Source: Acuticoccus kalidii
Lineage (GTDB): Bacteria > Pseudomonadota > Alphaproteobacteria > Rhizobiales > Amorphaceae
Assembly (NCBI RefSeq): GCF_021556395.1
Contig: NZ_JAKGCS010000017.1
Location: forward strand, 186,001-250,000
Direction: 5' to 3'
Length of the DNA: 64,000 bases
Part shown: positions 1-9,461 of the stretch, piece by piece
Layout: each line of letters begins with the position of its first letter
How positions within the stretch are numbered: position 1 is the stretch's first letter
Position numbers and translations under genes: made by a program
The notes under the pieces: generated by a model
What the model was told of the DNA's origin: nothing
Database searches by the model: none
The model's input: the letters and a program-made list of their open reading frames with translations, nothing else

Positions 1-551
1 CGCATGTGCGTCTCGTCCCGATAAAGCACCGCAGTCCCCGTGGTTCGCCCGTTGGCGGCGACGAAGGGCACCTCTGAACGAACGATAAACCGCGGCTCGT
101 CGCCCGCATCCAGCTTCAGGATCTGCGCCGGACTCCCGTGGGCGGGCAAAGCGGTGAAATATTCGAGCGTTTCGGCCGGAAGCTCCGCGAAGGGATCCTC
201 ATGGTTCTCGAAATTGAGAACCATCTCTCCAGCCGCATTCCGAATCTCGATATAGGAGAACCCACCACCGATAACGACGCGCTCGAGCAAGGCACGCTCA
301 TCGTCGGAAACCGGGAGGCCGTTCAGCAACCGCGCCGCCGACGATTGGTTCGACAAGAGATGCTCCGCCCAGTTCCGGGCATTCGCGTAGCTCGTTTCCT
401 CCAGCTCGTTATCGACCGAGGATATCGATACGAACACGATCGCGGTATAGAAGGCGAGGACGAGGACGATGGAGAGGAGATTGAGCCCGAGAGCATATCC
501 AATCGAATATCGGATCGAGGTGGGTCGCTCTTCGCGCACAATGGATTCCAA
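1..551 (-). CDS. Membrane-anchored sensor protein, N-terminal part (cut by window edge)
   Basis: An open frame enters from the left edge on the minus strand and has no ATG near its 5' end. The proposed start is TTG at 551, with GAGG 9 nt upstream; GTG at 539 is an alternative. After a short basic cytoplasmic segment there is one strong membrane helix (about residues 18-40, rich in L/V/I/A/F). An extracytoplasmic region of at least 140 residues follows, with motifs such as GFSYIEIRNAAGE and RFIVRSEVPF. This topology fits the sensory half of a histidine kinase or a GGDEF/EAL protein, but the output domain lies outside the window, so the class is unknown. The third-position base choice is typical of the window, which supports real coding. 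Confidence 0.6.
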   Translation of the reverse strand, partial: MESIVREERPTSIRYSIGYALGLNLLSIVLVLAFYTAIVFVSISSVDNELEETSYANARNWAEHLLSNQSSAARLLNGLPVSDDERALLERVVIGGGFSYIEIRNAAGEMVLNFENHEDPFAELPAETLEYFTALPAHGSPAQILKLDAGDEPRFIVRSEVPFVAANGRTTGTAVLYRDETHM

Positions 552-998
552 TCTACATGACCTCGCAAAAGCGAGAATACGCCGTCTGTCTATCCCCAGG
601 CTTGAGCGATAGATCCTACCTATGCTCACCGGATATTGCGGCTCTTTTGCGGCCAAACACCAGAAGATTAGCAATATTGATGCAGTAATTCTTTCATAAG
701 ATTTCACGAATTGCGGAATAGAGTGGAACCATTGAGGTTTGCCTTTGGGCAATTTCGTGAACGGGAAGTCAGGGAGAACGCTCAGCCGGGCGACACCGTG
801 TCGAGTCCACCGCTTGGCCGCCCTTCTTCTGAGATTCCGTGAAATAAATCATCTTCACCGTCACCCCGCCTAGCACAAAGATTTAAACTATATTGACATT
901 CGTGGTCGTCCCTCTCGCCATATTGATAACCTCATGTGCCGCATGCGGTCAGACAGACGCTCAGGCTTGATGTCTCACGCCATCGGCAGGGAGTTTAG
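552..998. other. Non-coding region, AT-richer than its surroundings
   Basis: About 450 bp lie between the divergent sensor gene and the glycosyltransferase gene. The stretch 600-760 and the part around 880-930 are clearly richer in A/T than the neighbouring genes. I see no convincing gene in any frame. A TTGACA hexamer at 893-898 could be a -35 element for the glycosyltransferase, but no -10 element sits at normal spacing. The promoters of both flanking genes should lie here. Confidence 0.5.
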
Positions 999-2273
999 AT
1001 GAATATCTTCGCGTTCGCAGTCGGCACGCGCGGCGATGTCGAGCCATTCCTCGCTATCGCTGCCGCGCTGCAAGATCGGGGTCACTCGGTCCAGCTCGCC
1101 GCCCCGGCCGATCAGCGTGATTGGATCGAAAAAGCCGGCATCCGGGCAATCGATATGCCGTTCGAGGCAAAGTCGGTGATGGCCTCGGCCGATATGCAAA
1201 AAACCATTTCGAGCGGCCGAAATATCTTCAGTCAGACCAGCGCCATCCTTCCGAAATTGCGGCAAGGCTTTGCCGAAATGCTCCGCCGGGTCCATGACGC
1301 GAGCGCCGACGCGGACGTGATCCTGTCGGGCCAGCTCGGTATGAACATCCCGGCCGCCGTCGCCGCGGTTCGGCGGATCCCGTTCCTGCCGACGACCTTC
1401 TTTCCGTATCTTCCGACCCACGCCTTCCCGAGCCCCGTGGTCTCGGTCCGCCAGCTCGGCCCCCTCAACCACACGACCTATTCGCTCGTCCTCGGCCAGC
1501 TCGCACGCAGCGTGAAGCCGATGATCGACGGCTATCGCACGGCCCACGGCCTGCCGGTCACGCGCAAGCCGTTCACGTTGCGCCTCACCAAGGAGAACCG
1601 GCCGGTCGCGATCGCCTGGAGCCGTCATATCGTGCCGATGCCGGACGATTATGGCGCCGGCGCCTTTCAGCCCGGCACCATCGCGACGCCGAGCCCGCTG
1701 CGCGATCTCACCGGCACCGCAGCCCCCGGCGATGCGCTTCTCGAGTGGATCGCCAAAGGTCCCGCCCCGGTGTTCATCGGCTTCGGATCGATGCCCGTCG
1801 GGGACACGGCCGCGACGCTCGACCTCTTCAAGAACGCGCTGCGCGAGCTCGGCCAACGCGGTGTCCTCGTCGGCGGGTGGTCGGATTTTCCGGAGGGGGA
1901 GAGCGACGAACTTTATTGCACGCACACGGTCGACTATGCGCGCCTTCTGCCCTATTGCGCCGCCGCCATCCATCATGGCGGCGCCGGAACGCTGCACTCC
2001 AGCGTCGCGGCGGGGGTGCCGACGCTGATCACCTCCTTCGCGGTCGAGCAGCCCTTCTGGGGCGCGCATCTGCGCCGGCTCGGCGTCGGCGATCAGCTTC
2101 GCTTCAAGTCATTGACGAAAGACGACGTCGTCACCCGCCTGCGCCCGCTCCTCGGCGAGGACGTCGCCGATCGCGCCCGTCGTCTCGGCGAGAAGGTCAG
2201 CGCGGAAGATGGTCTCGGCTCGGTCGTGACCTTCGTGGAGGGAGACCTCCTGAAGACCGATCCCCCGAGCTGA
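999..2273 (+). CDS. Family 1 (UGT-like) glycosyltransferase
   Basis: A 424-residue GT-B fold glycosyltransferase of the UDP-glucosyl/glucuronosyl (GT1, macrolide/sterol glucosyltransferase-like) group. The N-terminus has the typical GTRGDVEPFLAIAAAL stretch with a Gly-rich first strand. The C-terminal half carries the conserved GFGSMP segment and the donor-binding HHGGAGTLHSSVAAGVP motif followed by EQPFWG. Such enzymes transfer a sugar from a nucleotide-sugar to a lipid, sterol or small hydrophobic acceptor in the cytoplasm. The acceptor cannot be read from the sequence. The start has GGGAG 7 nt upstream. It stands alone, with no biosynthetic partners beside it. Confidence 0.85.
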   Translation: MNIFAFAVGTRGDVEPFLAIAAALQDRGHSVQLAAPADQRDWIEKAGIRAIDMPFEAKSVMASADMQKTISSGRNIFSQTSAILPKLRQGFAEMLRRVHDASADADVILSGQLGMNIPAAVAAVRRIPFLPTTFFPYLPTHAFPSPVVSVRQLGPLNHTTYSLVLGQLARSVKPMIDGYRTAHGLPVTRKPFTLRLTKENRPVAIAWSRHIVPMPDDYGAGAFQPGTIATPSPLRDLTGTAAPGDALLEWIAKGPAPVFIGFGSMPVGDTAATLDLFKNALRELGQRGVLVGGWSDFPEGESDELYCTHTVDYARLLPYCAAAIHHGGAGTLHSSVAAGVPTLITSFAVEQPFWGAHLRRLGVGDQLRFKSLTKDDVVTRLRPLLGEDVADRARRLGEKVSAEDGLGSVVTFVEGDLLKTDPPS

Positions 2274-2312
2274 ACGACCGCCGCCACCCGGCACCGGCGG
2301 ATCGCGCCCCCG

Positions 2313-3251
2313 CTACTCGACGAGAGAGCGGCACGCGTTCGGCATCCGCGCCAAGGTGAGCGGCGGCTTCGGCGCAGCGTTCGGCGACGGCTGGTAGGGC
2401 GCGGGAGTGAACCAGTAAGCGAGCTGCTCCCCGCATCCGTCCCCGTCCGGCGGCGGATTTTGCGGCGTGCAGTCGGGCGAGCCGGCCGGACAGGCGAGCC
2501 GGACGTGAAAATGCTCGTGATGACCATACCAAGGCCGGATCTTGCCGAGCCAGGGACGCTCGCCGGTCGCCCCGTTCCCGCTCTCGCACAGCGCCCGCTT
2601 GATGAGCGGATGAACGAAGATGCGCTCCACCGCCGCATCGCGCGCGGCGCGGCCGAGAAGGGCGGCGAAGGCCGGCGTGAGCCGTTCGGGATCCACATCG
2701 TCGGCCTTCGCGTCGAGCACGGTGCGGAAGGGGAAGGTCTCGCGCTCGGCGACGGTGAGGCGCGGCGCCGGCATCTCGCGAAGCCAGATATCGACATCGA
2801 GGCCGGTCTGGTGGCTCGCATGTCCGTGCGGCATCGGCCCGCCGCGCGGCTGGCTGAGGTCGCCGACCAAAATGCCGTTGAGGCCGACCTCCCAGGCAGC
2901 GACGCCCAAACGCTCGACGAACGCGACGAGATCCGGGTGGCCCCAATTGTGGTTGCGGGAGAGGCGCATCGCCTGCCAGCTCGCGCCGTCCGCGGCCAGC
3001 GGCACGGCACCGGCGAGACAGCCGCGCGAATAGGAGCCGATGGCGCGGGGCGGCAGCGTGCTCGCCGGCGTCGCGATTTCGCCGAAGACGGCGCTCGCGA
3101 GCGGATCGGCCCGCGCCGGCCCCTGAAGGATCGCCAGCAGCAGAACGACGAGCCCCGTCCGAACGGCGCCGCGTCCGATCGGCCCCGCGAGCCGATCGAT
3201 GGCCGAGCGCCTTGCCCGCGGCAGGACGGCGCTCCGCGGCCGCGCGCTCAT
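2313..3251 (-). CDS. mepA: Penicillin-insensitive murein endopeptidase MepA (peptidase M74)
   Basis: A 312-residue periplasmic zinc peptidase that cuts D-Ala-mDAP cross-links in peptidoglycan. Residues 1 to about 48 form a long basic N-region and a hydrophobic helix ending PARA, read as a Sec signal or anchor. The mature part has the M74 signature: PMPHGHASHQTGLDVD with its metal-binding His/Asp, and near the end WYGHHEHFHVRL. Paired Cys residues (RGCLAG, CESG, DGCGE) are typical of MepA. The ATG at 3251 overlaps the stop of the upstream methyltransferase gene by 4 nt (ATGA), so translational coupling is likely. A start 12 nt further upstream is possible but less likely. Confidence 0.92.
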   Translation of the reverse strand: MSARPRSAVLPRARRSAIDRLAGPIGRGAVRTGLVVLLLAILQGPARADPLASAVFGEIATPASTLPPRAIGSYSRGCLAGAVPLAADGASWQAMRLSRNHNWGHPDLVAFVERLGVAAWEVGLNGILVGDLSQPRGGPMPHGHASHQTGLDVDIWLREMPAPRLTVAERETFPFRTVLDAKADDVDPERLTPAFAALLGRAARDAAVERIFVHPLIKRALCESGNGATGERPWLGKIRPWYGHHEHFHVRLACPAGSPDCTPQNPPPDGDGCGEQLAYWFTPAPYQPSPNAAPKPPLTLARMPNACRSLVE

Positions 3252-3886
3252 TTCAGCCGCCACACGGTCGTCTTCTTCACGTCCATGTCTTCGAGCGCGA
3301 GCGGCACGGTGATCGAATAGGTGACGACCGGCTCGAGCGCCTCGAACGGCAGATAGGTCCGCCGCGGATCGCCGATCAGCACCTCGGCCCCGTCCGCCTG
3401 TGCGCGGCGCAGGAAAGCGAAGGCCCGCTCGGCGAGCGGCCGCTCATAGAAGATGTCACCCGCGAGGACGAGATCGGCCTCCGCCGCCTCGCCGAGAATG
3501 TCGCCGACGGTCGCGTCGAGGCGGACATTGTTCGCGGCGGCGTTCATCCCGATTGCGGCGATGGCGAAGCGATCGAGTTCGCTCGGCACGACATGGCGCG
3601 CCCCGGCGATCGCGGCGGCGATCCCGGCGATGCCGCTGCCCGCACCGAGATCGAGGACGCGGCGGCCCGACGCGATCGCCGCATGATCCAGCACATAGCG
3701 GGCGAGCGCCTGCCCGCCGGCCCAGGCGAACGCCCAAAATGGCGCCGGGAGCCCCACCTCGGCGAGCTCTTCCTCGGTCTTGTGCCATAGCGGCATCGCG
3801 TCGTCGGCGAGATGAAGTCGGATTTCGGGCACATGCGATGGTGTGCCGAGGACGGTGTTGGCGCGAACAAACTCGGCCGCGTCCAT
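3248..3886 (-). CDS. Class I SAM-dependent methyltransferase (Nnt1/ETFB-lysine methyltransferase-like)
   Basis: A 212-residue Rossmann-fold methyltransferase. Motif I reads VLDLGAGSGIAGIAAA, and a PSELD acidic end of strand two follows. The segment DLVLAGDIFYE resembles the D-(x)-FY post-II motif of the lysine/nicotinamide methyltransferase-like group (METTL20/Nnt1 type). The substrate is probably a protein lysine, such as one on the electron-transfer flavoprotein or a ribosomal protein, but this is inferred from family only. It sits between the EVE-domain gene (6 nt gap) and mepA (4 nt overlap) in one minus-strand operon. Confidence 0.8.
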   Translation of the reverse strand: MDAAEFVRANTVLGTPSHVPEIRLHLADDAMPLWHKTEEELAEVGLPAPFWAFAWAGGQALARYVLDHAAIASGRRVLDLGAGSGIAGIAAAIAGARHVVPSELDRFAIAAIGMNAAANNVRLDATVGDILGEAAEADLVLAGDIFYERPLAERAFAFLRRAQADGAEVLIGDPRRTYLPFEALEPVVTYSITVPLALEDMDVKKTTVWRLK

Positions 3887-3892
3887 AAGGGC

Positions 3893-4306
3893 TCAGCTTT
3901 TGGAAAGCGCGAGCACTGTCTTCCATTCCGCCTCAGTGACGGGTTGGACGGACAGGCGCATATTCTTCACGAGAGCCATTTCCGCGAGATCCGGATGGGC
4001 CTTGACCTCGGCGAGCGTGACGGGGCGCTTCAGCGGCTCGATTGCCGCGATATCGACGCACTCCCACGTCCCCGTGCCGTCGGTGGAGTCGGGGTGCACG
4101 GTCTCGATCACCTTGACGATCCCGACGATCTCCTTGGCGTTGACCGAATGATAGAAGAAGCCGCGATCGCCGCGCTTCATCTCGCGCATCTGATTGCGCG
4201 CCATGTAATTCCGCACGCCATCCCATTCGGTTCCGCCCGCGCCGGCCGCGACCTGATCGTCCCAGCTCCAGGTGTTGGGTTCCGATTTGAAAAGCCAATA
4301 CGCCAT
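3893..4306 (-). CDS. EVE domain-containing protein
   Basis: A 137-residue protein made almost entirely of one EVE (PUA-like) domain. It begins MAYWLFKSEPNTWSWDD and contains WDGVRNYMARNQMREMKRGDRGFFYHS, the conserved core of the family. EVE domains are structurally related to YTH/PUA domains and bind modified nucleic-acid bases; the physiological ligand of the stand-alone bacterial form is not known. The ATG at 4306 is preferred because the homology begins there and GAGGG lies 4 nt upstream. A frame extends 26 codons further upstream without homology. It heads the EVE-methyltransferase-mepA operon. Confidence 0.88.
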   Translation of the reverse strand: MAYWLFKSEPNTWSWDDQVAAGAGGTEWDGVRNYMARNQMREMKRGDRGFFYHSVNAKEIVGIVKVIETVHPDSTDGTGTWECVDIAAIEPLKRPVTLAEVKAHPDLAEMALVKNMRLSVQPVTEAEWKTVLALSKS

Positions 4307-4386
4307 CATGCCCTCGCCATTCGCTGCTCGCTCTACCCGTTCGGCGCGACCGGCGGAAGAGGGATTGCATGAAACGCGGATCACCG

Positions 4387-4403
4387 TGCCTCAATTCGAG
4401 GCA
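4387..4403. promoter_or_regulatory. Candidate NtrC-type binding site upstream of glnK
   Basis: TGCCTCAATTCGAGGCA is a perfect 6-5-6 inverted repeat. Its architecture (TGC, 11-bp interior, GCA) matches NtrC enhancer sites (TGCACC-N5-GGTGCA) with substitutions in the inner bases. It lies about 60 bp upstream of the sigma-54-like promoter, the usual geometry for an enhancer. Confidence 0.5.
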
Positions 4404-4463
4404 ACTGCTTTTTCTTTAGACAGATGCCGTGTACATGGGACGTGCAATCGCGGCGCTCACGGT

Positions 4464-4479
4464 TGGCACACGTCTTGTA
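4464..4479 (+). promoter_or_regulatory. Sigma-54 (RpoN) type promoter of glnK-amtB
   Basis: TGGCACACGTCTTGTA matches the -24/-12 consensus TGGCAC-N5-TTGCA at every key base except C to T in the -12 GC pair. The spacing of 5 bp between TGGCAC and TTGT is exact. Predicted transcription would start about 10-12 nt downstream, leaving a leader of about 50 nt before glnK. Confidence 0.65.
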
Positions 4480-4541
4480 AAGCGCGTGTGTTGACCGCCG
4501 TCGGGCGCCCCGAGCCCGCCGGGGAGACATAGGGAATGCGC

Positions 4542-4880
4542 ATGAAAATTGTGATGGCGATCATCAAGCCCTTCAAGCTGGACGAAGTGCGTGACGCACT
4601 CTCGGCCATTGGCGTTGCGGGACTGACGGTGACCGAAGTCAAGGGCTATGGCCGCCAAAAGGGCCATACCGAGGTTTACCGCGGCACCGAATATGCGGTG
4701 AGCTTCCTGCCAAAGCTGAAGATTGAAGTGGCCGTGACCACCGAATCGGTTCCGCGTGTGATCGATGCGATCCAGCAAAGCGCGAAAACCGGCCAGATCG
4801 GTGACGGAAAAATCTTCGTTTACACGCTCGACACCGCCGTGCGCGTGCGCACCGGCGAGGTAGATGCCGAAGCCCTTTGA
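4542..4880 (+). CDS. glnK: Nitrogen regulatory protein P-II (GlnK)
   Basis: A 112-residue P-II signal protein. It begins MKIVMAIIKPFKLDEVRDAL and has the T-loop KGYGRQKGHTEVYRGTEYAV. Counting from the ATG at 4542 places the uridylylated tyrosine of GTEY at residue 51, the canonical number, which decides this start over an ATG two codons upstream. AGGGA lies 6 nt upstream. The B-loop/C-loop region KTGQIGDGKIFV is present. GlnK binds 2-oxoglutarate and ATP/ADP, is modified by GlnD (encoded at 13.7 kb here), and docks on AmtB to close the ammonium channel. It is transcribed with amtB, probably from a sigma-54 promoter. Confidence 0.95.
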   Translation: MKIVMAIIKPFKLDEVRDALSAIGVAGLTVTEVKGYGRQKGHTEVYRGTEYAVSFLPKLKIEVAVTTESVPRVIDAIQQSAKTGQIGDGKIFVYTLDTAVRVRTGEVDAEAL

Positions 4881-4908
4881 CTTTTCCTCCTCTCTCGCGG
4901 ACAGCCTC

Positions 4909-6423
4909 ATGAAGAAACAAATCCTTTGGAAGATCGCCGGAGCGGGCTTCGCGCTTGCGCTCACGGCGACAACGGTTTGGGCGCAGACGGATACGACGAC
5001 GACCGCGCCTGAATCCCCCGCCGTCACCGCCCCGGAGTCGCCTCCGGCCGCCGAAACGACTGCCCCTGAAGCCGAAGCTCCGGCGACCGAGGCACCGGCG
5101 GCCGAAGCCCCCGCGGCGGAAGCGCCCGCAGCGGAAGAGCCGGCGGCCCCGTCGGCAACCGCGGCTGCGCTCGACGAAGCGACGGCGTCCACCTCATTCG
5201 TTTTCAACACGCTGCTGTTCCTGATCGGCGGCTTCCTCGTGATGTTCATGGCCGCCGGTTTCGCCATGCTCGAGGCGGGCCTGGTGCGCTCGAAGAACGC
5301 GGCGATGCAATGTTTGAAGAACATCGCGCTCTATTCGATCGCGGGCATCATGTTCTGGCTGCTCGGCTACAATCTCATGTACGAGAATGTGAACGTCGCC
5401 GACAATATCGCCGAGCTGTCGGGCTACATGGGCACCTGGTCCATGAAGATGATCCCCGAGCCCTCGGCCGATTCGGGTGACTATGCCGCGGCGTCCGACT
5501 GGTTCTTCCAGATGGTGTTCTGCGCCACTACCGCGTCGATCGTCTCCGGTACGATCGCCGAGCGCATGCGCCTGTGGCCGTTCCTCATCTTCACGGTCGT
5601 TCTGACCGGCATCATCTACCCGATCACCGGCTCCTGGGAATGGGGCGGCGGCTGGCTCGACCAGATGGGCTTCTCCGACTTCGCCGGTTCGACCCTCGTC
5701 CACTCGGTCGGCGGCTGGGCGGCTCTCGCCGGTGCGATCGTCGTCGGTGCGCGTCACGGCAAGTTCGGCGAAAACGGCGTGATCCACCCGATGCCGGGTT
5801 CCTCGATCCCGCTCGCGACGCTCGGCACGTTCATCCTCTGGCTCGGCTGGTTCGGCTTCAACGGCGCCTCCCAGCTCGCCCTCGGCACGATCGCCGATGC
5901 GTCGTCGGTCGCGAAGATCTTCGTCAACACCAACACCGCCGCGGCGGCTGGCGTGATCGTCTGCGTGGTCCTGACCCAGCTCTTCTATCGCAAGGTCGAC
6001 GTCACGATGGCGCTCAACGGCGCGCTCGCCGGTCTGGTGTCCATCACGGCCGAGCCGCTCACCCCGACCATGGCCCAGGCGGCTCTGATCGGCGGTATCG
6101 GTGGCGTGTTCGTCGTGGTCTTCGTTCCGCTGCTCGACAAGATCCGGATCGACGACGTCGTCGGCGCGATCCCGGTTCACCTGGTCTGCGGGATCTGGGG
6201 CACGATGATCGTTCCGCTCTCGAACGGGGACGCGACCTATTACGTCCAGTTCATCGGTGTGGTTTCGATCGGTGCGGCCGTGTTCTTCGCGAGCCTCATC
6301 GTCTGGCTGATCCTCGCCGCCGTCACGGGTCTGCGCGCAACGCCGGAAGAAGAGGCGATCGGTCTCGATACGACGGAGGTCGGTGTGCACGCCTATCCCG
6401 AATTCGGAGCGAGCCGAGCCTAG
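4909..6423 (+). CDS. amtB: Ammonium transporter AmtB with Pro/Ala/Glu-rich N-terminal extension
   Basis: A 504-residue inner-membrane ammonium channel of the Amt/Rh family. Residues 1-26 form a signal peptide ending VWAQ. Residues 27 to about 88 are low-complexity Pro/Ala/Glu/Thr with repeated AEAPA units. Eleven membrane helices follow, beginning FVFNTLLFLIGGFLVMFMAA. The twin-histidine pore is visible as STLVHSVGG and IPVHLVCGIWG. The start at 4909 is chosen because the signal peptide begins there; an in-frame ATG at 4864 overlaps glnK and adds 15 residues without signal character. A strong terminator follows the stop by 33 nt. Confidence 0.94.
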   Translation: MKKQILWKIAGAGFALALTATTVWAQTDTTTTAPESPAVTAPESPPAAETTAPEAEAPATEAPAAEAPAAEAPAAEEPAAPSATAAALDEATASTSFVFNTLLFLIGGFLVMFMAAGFAMLEAGLVRSKNAAMQCLKNIALYSIAGIMFWLLGYNLMYENVNVADNIAELSGYMGTWSMKMIPEPSADSGDYAAASDWFFQMVFCATTASIVSGTIAERMRLWPFLIFTVVLTGIIYPITGSWEWGGGWLDQMGFSDFAGSTLVHSVGGWAALAGAIVVGARHGKFGENGVIHPMPGSSIPLATLGTFILWLGWFGFNGASQLALGTIADASSVAKIFVNTNTAAAAGVIVCVVLTQLFYRKVDVTMALNGALAGLVSITAEPLTPTMAQAALIGGIGGVFVVVFVPLLDKIRIDDVVGAIPVHLVCGIWGTMIVPLSNGDATYYVQFIGVVSIGAAVFFASLIVWLILAAVTGLRATPEEEAIGLDTTEVGVHAYPEFGASRA

Positions 6424-6456
6424 CGGCGACACGCTCTTCCGAACCTCATGCGCAGG

Positions 6457-6485
6457 AAAGGCCCGGGTTCGCCCGGGCCTTTTTT
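6457..6485 (+). terminator. Rho-independent terminator of glnK-amtB
   Basis: A GC stem GGCCCGGG / CCCGGGCC (extended by A-T pairs) closes on a TTCG tetraloop and is followed by six T residues. It lies 33 nt after the amtB stop and ends the operon. Confidence 0.9.
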
Positions 6486-6546
6486 CGTATCGGGGGCCAT
6501 GCCATGCTTGCCTCGACCCTCAAAGGCGCCCGCGCCGCGGAGACCG

Positions 6547-7365
6547 ATGACCCAAGCACCACCGACCACCGCCCCGCAGCCCACGCCTCCGATGGATGAA
6601 ACCCGCCTTTTCGGCATCAGCGTGATGAAACTCACCCTGACCGAGGTGGTCGATCGCATCATCGCATGGGCCGGCTCGCCGCCGCCGCGGACGGTCATCA
6701 CCGCCAATCTCGACCATGTCATGAAGTTGCGGACCAACCCGGCGTTCCAGACCGCCTATCGCGAGGCGGACCTCGTGACCGCCGACGGGATGCCCTTCGT
6801 CTGGCTCGCCAAACTCGAGGGCGATCCGCTCGAGGAGCGTGTCACCGGCTCAGACCTCATCGAGCCGCTGATGGAGGCGGCCGCCAAGGCGGGCCGGACC
6901 GTTTACTTTTTCGGTTCCACCATGGACCGGCTCCGGCGCGCGGAGACCCATCTCACGGCGCGCAATCCTGACCTGCGGATCGCAGGCCTTTACGCCCCGC
7001 CCTTCGGCTTCGAGACGGACGAGGCGCTCCATGCCGAGCTCGTCGAGATGTTCCGCGCGGTGCGGCCGGACATCATCGTCGTGGCGCTCGGTGCACCCAA
7101 GCAGGAGATCTGGGCGAGCCGCATGGTCAAGGTGCTCGACCATGGCGTCTTTCTCGGGACCGGCGCGGCGCTGGACTTCCTGTCGGACGATGTGCGACGG
7201 GCGCCGGCATGGATGCAGCGCACCGGACTCGAGTGGCTCTACCGCGCCCTTTCGGAGCCGAAGCGGCTCGGCAAACGATATCTCCGCATCATCGTCGCCC
7301 TCCCCTCGCTCTATCGGATGCACCGGCGCGACCGCGCGACCTGGGATGCGGCCCGCAAAGGTTAG
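6547..7365 (+). CDS. WecG/TagA/CpsF family glycosyltransferase
   Basis: A 272-residue GT26-family glycosyltransferase, the fold that adds N-acetylmannosamine(uronate) or glucose to lipid-linked intermediates in exopolysaccharide, teichoic-acid or enterobacterial common antigen synthesis. Motifs are TANLDHVMKL, READLVTADGMPFVW with the catalytic Asp, GSDLI, and the signature VALGAPKQEIW. The C-terminal RAPAWMQRTGLEWLYRAL is also characteristic. The ATG at 6547 has GGAG 4 nt upstream and lies after the amtB terminator; the frame is open further upstream but would run through that terminator. No other polysaccharide genes are adjacent, so the product glycan is unknown. Confidence 0.88.
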   Translation: MTQAPPTTAPQPTPPMDETRLFGISVMKLTLTEVVDRIIAWAGSPPPRTVITANLDHVMKLRTNPAFQTAYREADLVTADGMPFVWLAKLEGDPLEERVTGSDLIEPLMEAAAKAGRTVYFFGSTMDRLRRAETHLTARNPDLRIAGLYAPPFGFETDEALHAELVEMFRAVRPDIIVVALGAPKQEIWASRMVKVLDHGVFLGTGAALDFLSDDVRRAPAWMQRTGLEWLYRALSEPKRLGKRYLRIIVALPSLYRMHRRDRATWDAARKG

Positions 7366-7370
7366 CCACG

Positions 7371-7405
7371 AAAAAAGCCGCCGCCGGAGGCCCGGCAGCG
7401 GCTTT
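7371..7405 (-). terminator. Terminator between wecG-type gene and the DUF992 gene
   Basis: AAAGCCGC...GCGGCTTT forms a long GC stem. On the minus strand it is followed by a run of six T residues, so it ends the DUF992 transcript whose stop is 36 nt upstream. On the plus strand the T run is only three, so it is a weaker terminator for the wecG-type gene. Confidence 0.75.
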
Positions 7406-7440
7406 CAGACGTCGGATGCTCGACCGTCGAATGGCCCGGA

Positions 7441-7947
7441 TCAGGGCTTCACGACGATCGGCGGCTGGGGCACCGCATTGCGCAGGCGCATACCCGCGAT
7501 ACCGGCGGCGATGTTGGCGCCGACCTGCCCCTGGAGGGAAACCGGCTGCAGGTTGATCGAGCGATCGAAACCGCCGATCAGCACGTTCGCGCCGACACCC
7601 ACGCCCGGCGTGACTTCCGCGGTCACACCATAATAATGCCCTTCGAGCGCGCCGGGAGAGAGCTGCGTCGTCGGCGCGAAGACCGCCCAAGCGATCGCGC
7701 TACCACCCGTCTCGCCAAGGTCGACGCCGAGCTTGGTGATCGACCCTTCGTAGATTTCCTTCGTACCGCCAACGCCGTCATACTGGCATTGCAGGGTCTT
7801 TCGCGAGCCGAGGATCAGCCCGAAGCCGCCGTCGACGTGGCAGGTGAGGAGACCGACACGAATGCCGAAATCGGCCTTCGCCGGCGTCGGCGCCGCGACC
7901 CAAATTGCGCTCAGTGCGACGAGCGCCGCCGAGAACAAGCGTAACAT
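7441..7947 (-). CDS. DUF992 domain-containing exported protein
   Basis: A 168-residue protein with a clear signal peptide at residues 1 to about 26 (MLRLFSAALVALSAIWV... ending AKA). The mature part is a single DUF992 domain: VGLLTCHVDGGFGLILGSRK, two Cys probably joined by a disulfide, YEGSITKLGVDLGETG, AWAVFAPTTQ, and a Gly/Val-rich VGVGANVLIGG. The family is alphaproteobacterial, periplasmic and of unknown function. The start at 7947 is chosen from the signal peptide; the open frame runs 53 codons further upstream and into the aminotransferase gene. It lies 34 nt after aatA on the same strand and may be cotranscribed. Confidence 0.85.
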   Translation of the reverse strand: MLRLFSAALVALSAIWVAAPTPAKADFGIRVGLLTCHVDGGFGLILGSRKTLQCQYDGVGGTKEIYEGSITKLGVDLGETGGSAIAWAVFAPTTQLSPGALEGHYYGVTAEVTPGVGVGANVLIGGFDRSINLQPVSLQGQVGANIAAGIAGMRLRNAVPQPPIVVKP

Positions 7948-7981
7948 CGAGATCCGTCCCTTCAGCTTCCCGTCGTGACCA

Positions 7982-9202
<1,221 letters not shown>

Positions 9203-9367
9203 CTAGAGCGAGACTAGGGCACCTGATCCATGTCCGGGACAGGGGATGCCCTAGCGCGACGAAGCGCGCCGGGTCGGACCTCCGAAACGGCGCTTTCGCT
9301 TCTGGGTTCGCTGCCCTTATCGGTGCATCTCGATCGCCCTGCAAGGCACTCGGCGATCAAAATCGTT

Positions 9368-9396
9368 CGGCGGACGAATGGGCGCTTCGTCCGCCG
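9368..9396 (-). terminator. Hairpin, probable terminator of the small exported-protein gene
   Basis: CGGCGGACGAA and TTCGTCCGCCG form a perfect 11-bp stem with a 7-nt loop, 66 nt after the stop of the minus-strand gene at 9462-9776. On the minus strand it is followed a few bases later by only four T residues, so termination may be partial. Confidence 0.5.
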
Positions 9397-9461
9397 TGCA
9401 GGAAATCCGCATTCGCCCGGTGAGGCGTCGGGTTTCGGGCCATTCAGCCCCCCGATCCGAC

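Noticed and set aside
893..930. Sigma-70 promoter for the glycosyltransferase gene.
   Set aside because: TTGACA is present, but no acceptable -10 hexamer occurs at 16-18 bp spacing.
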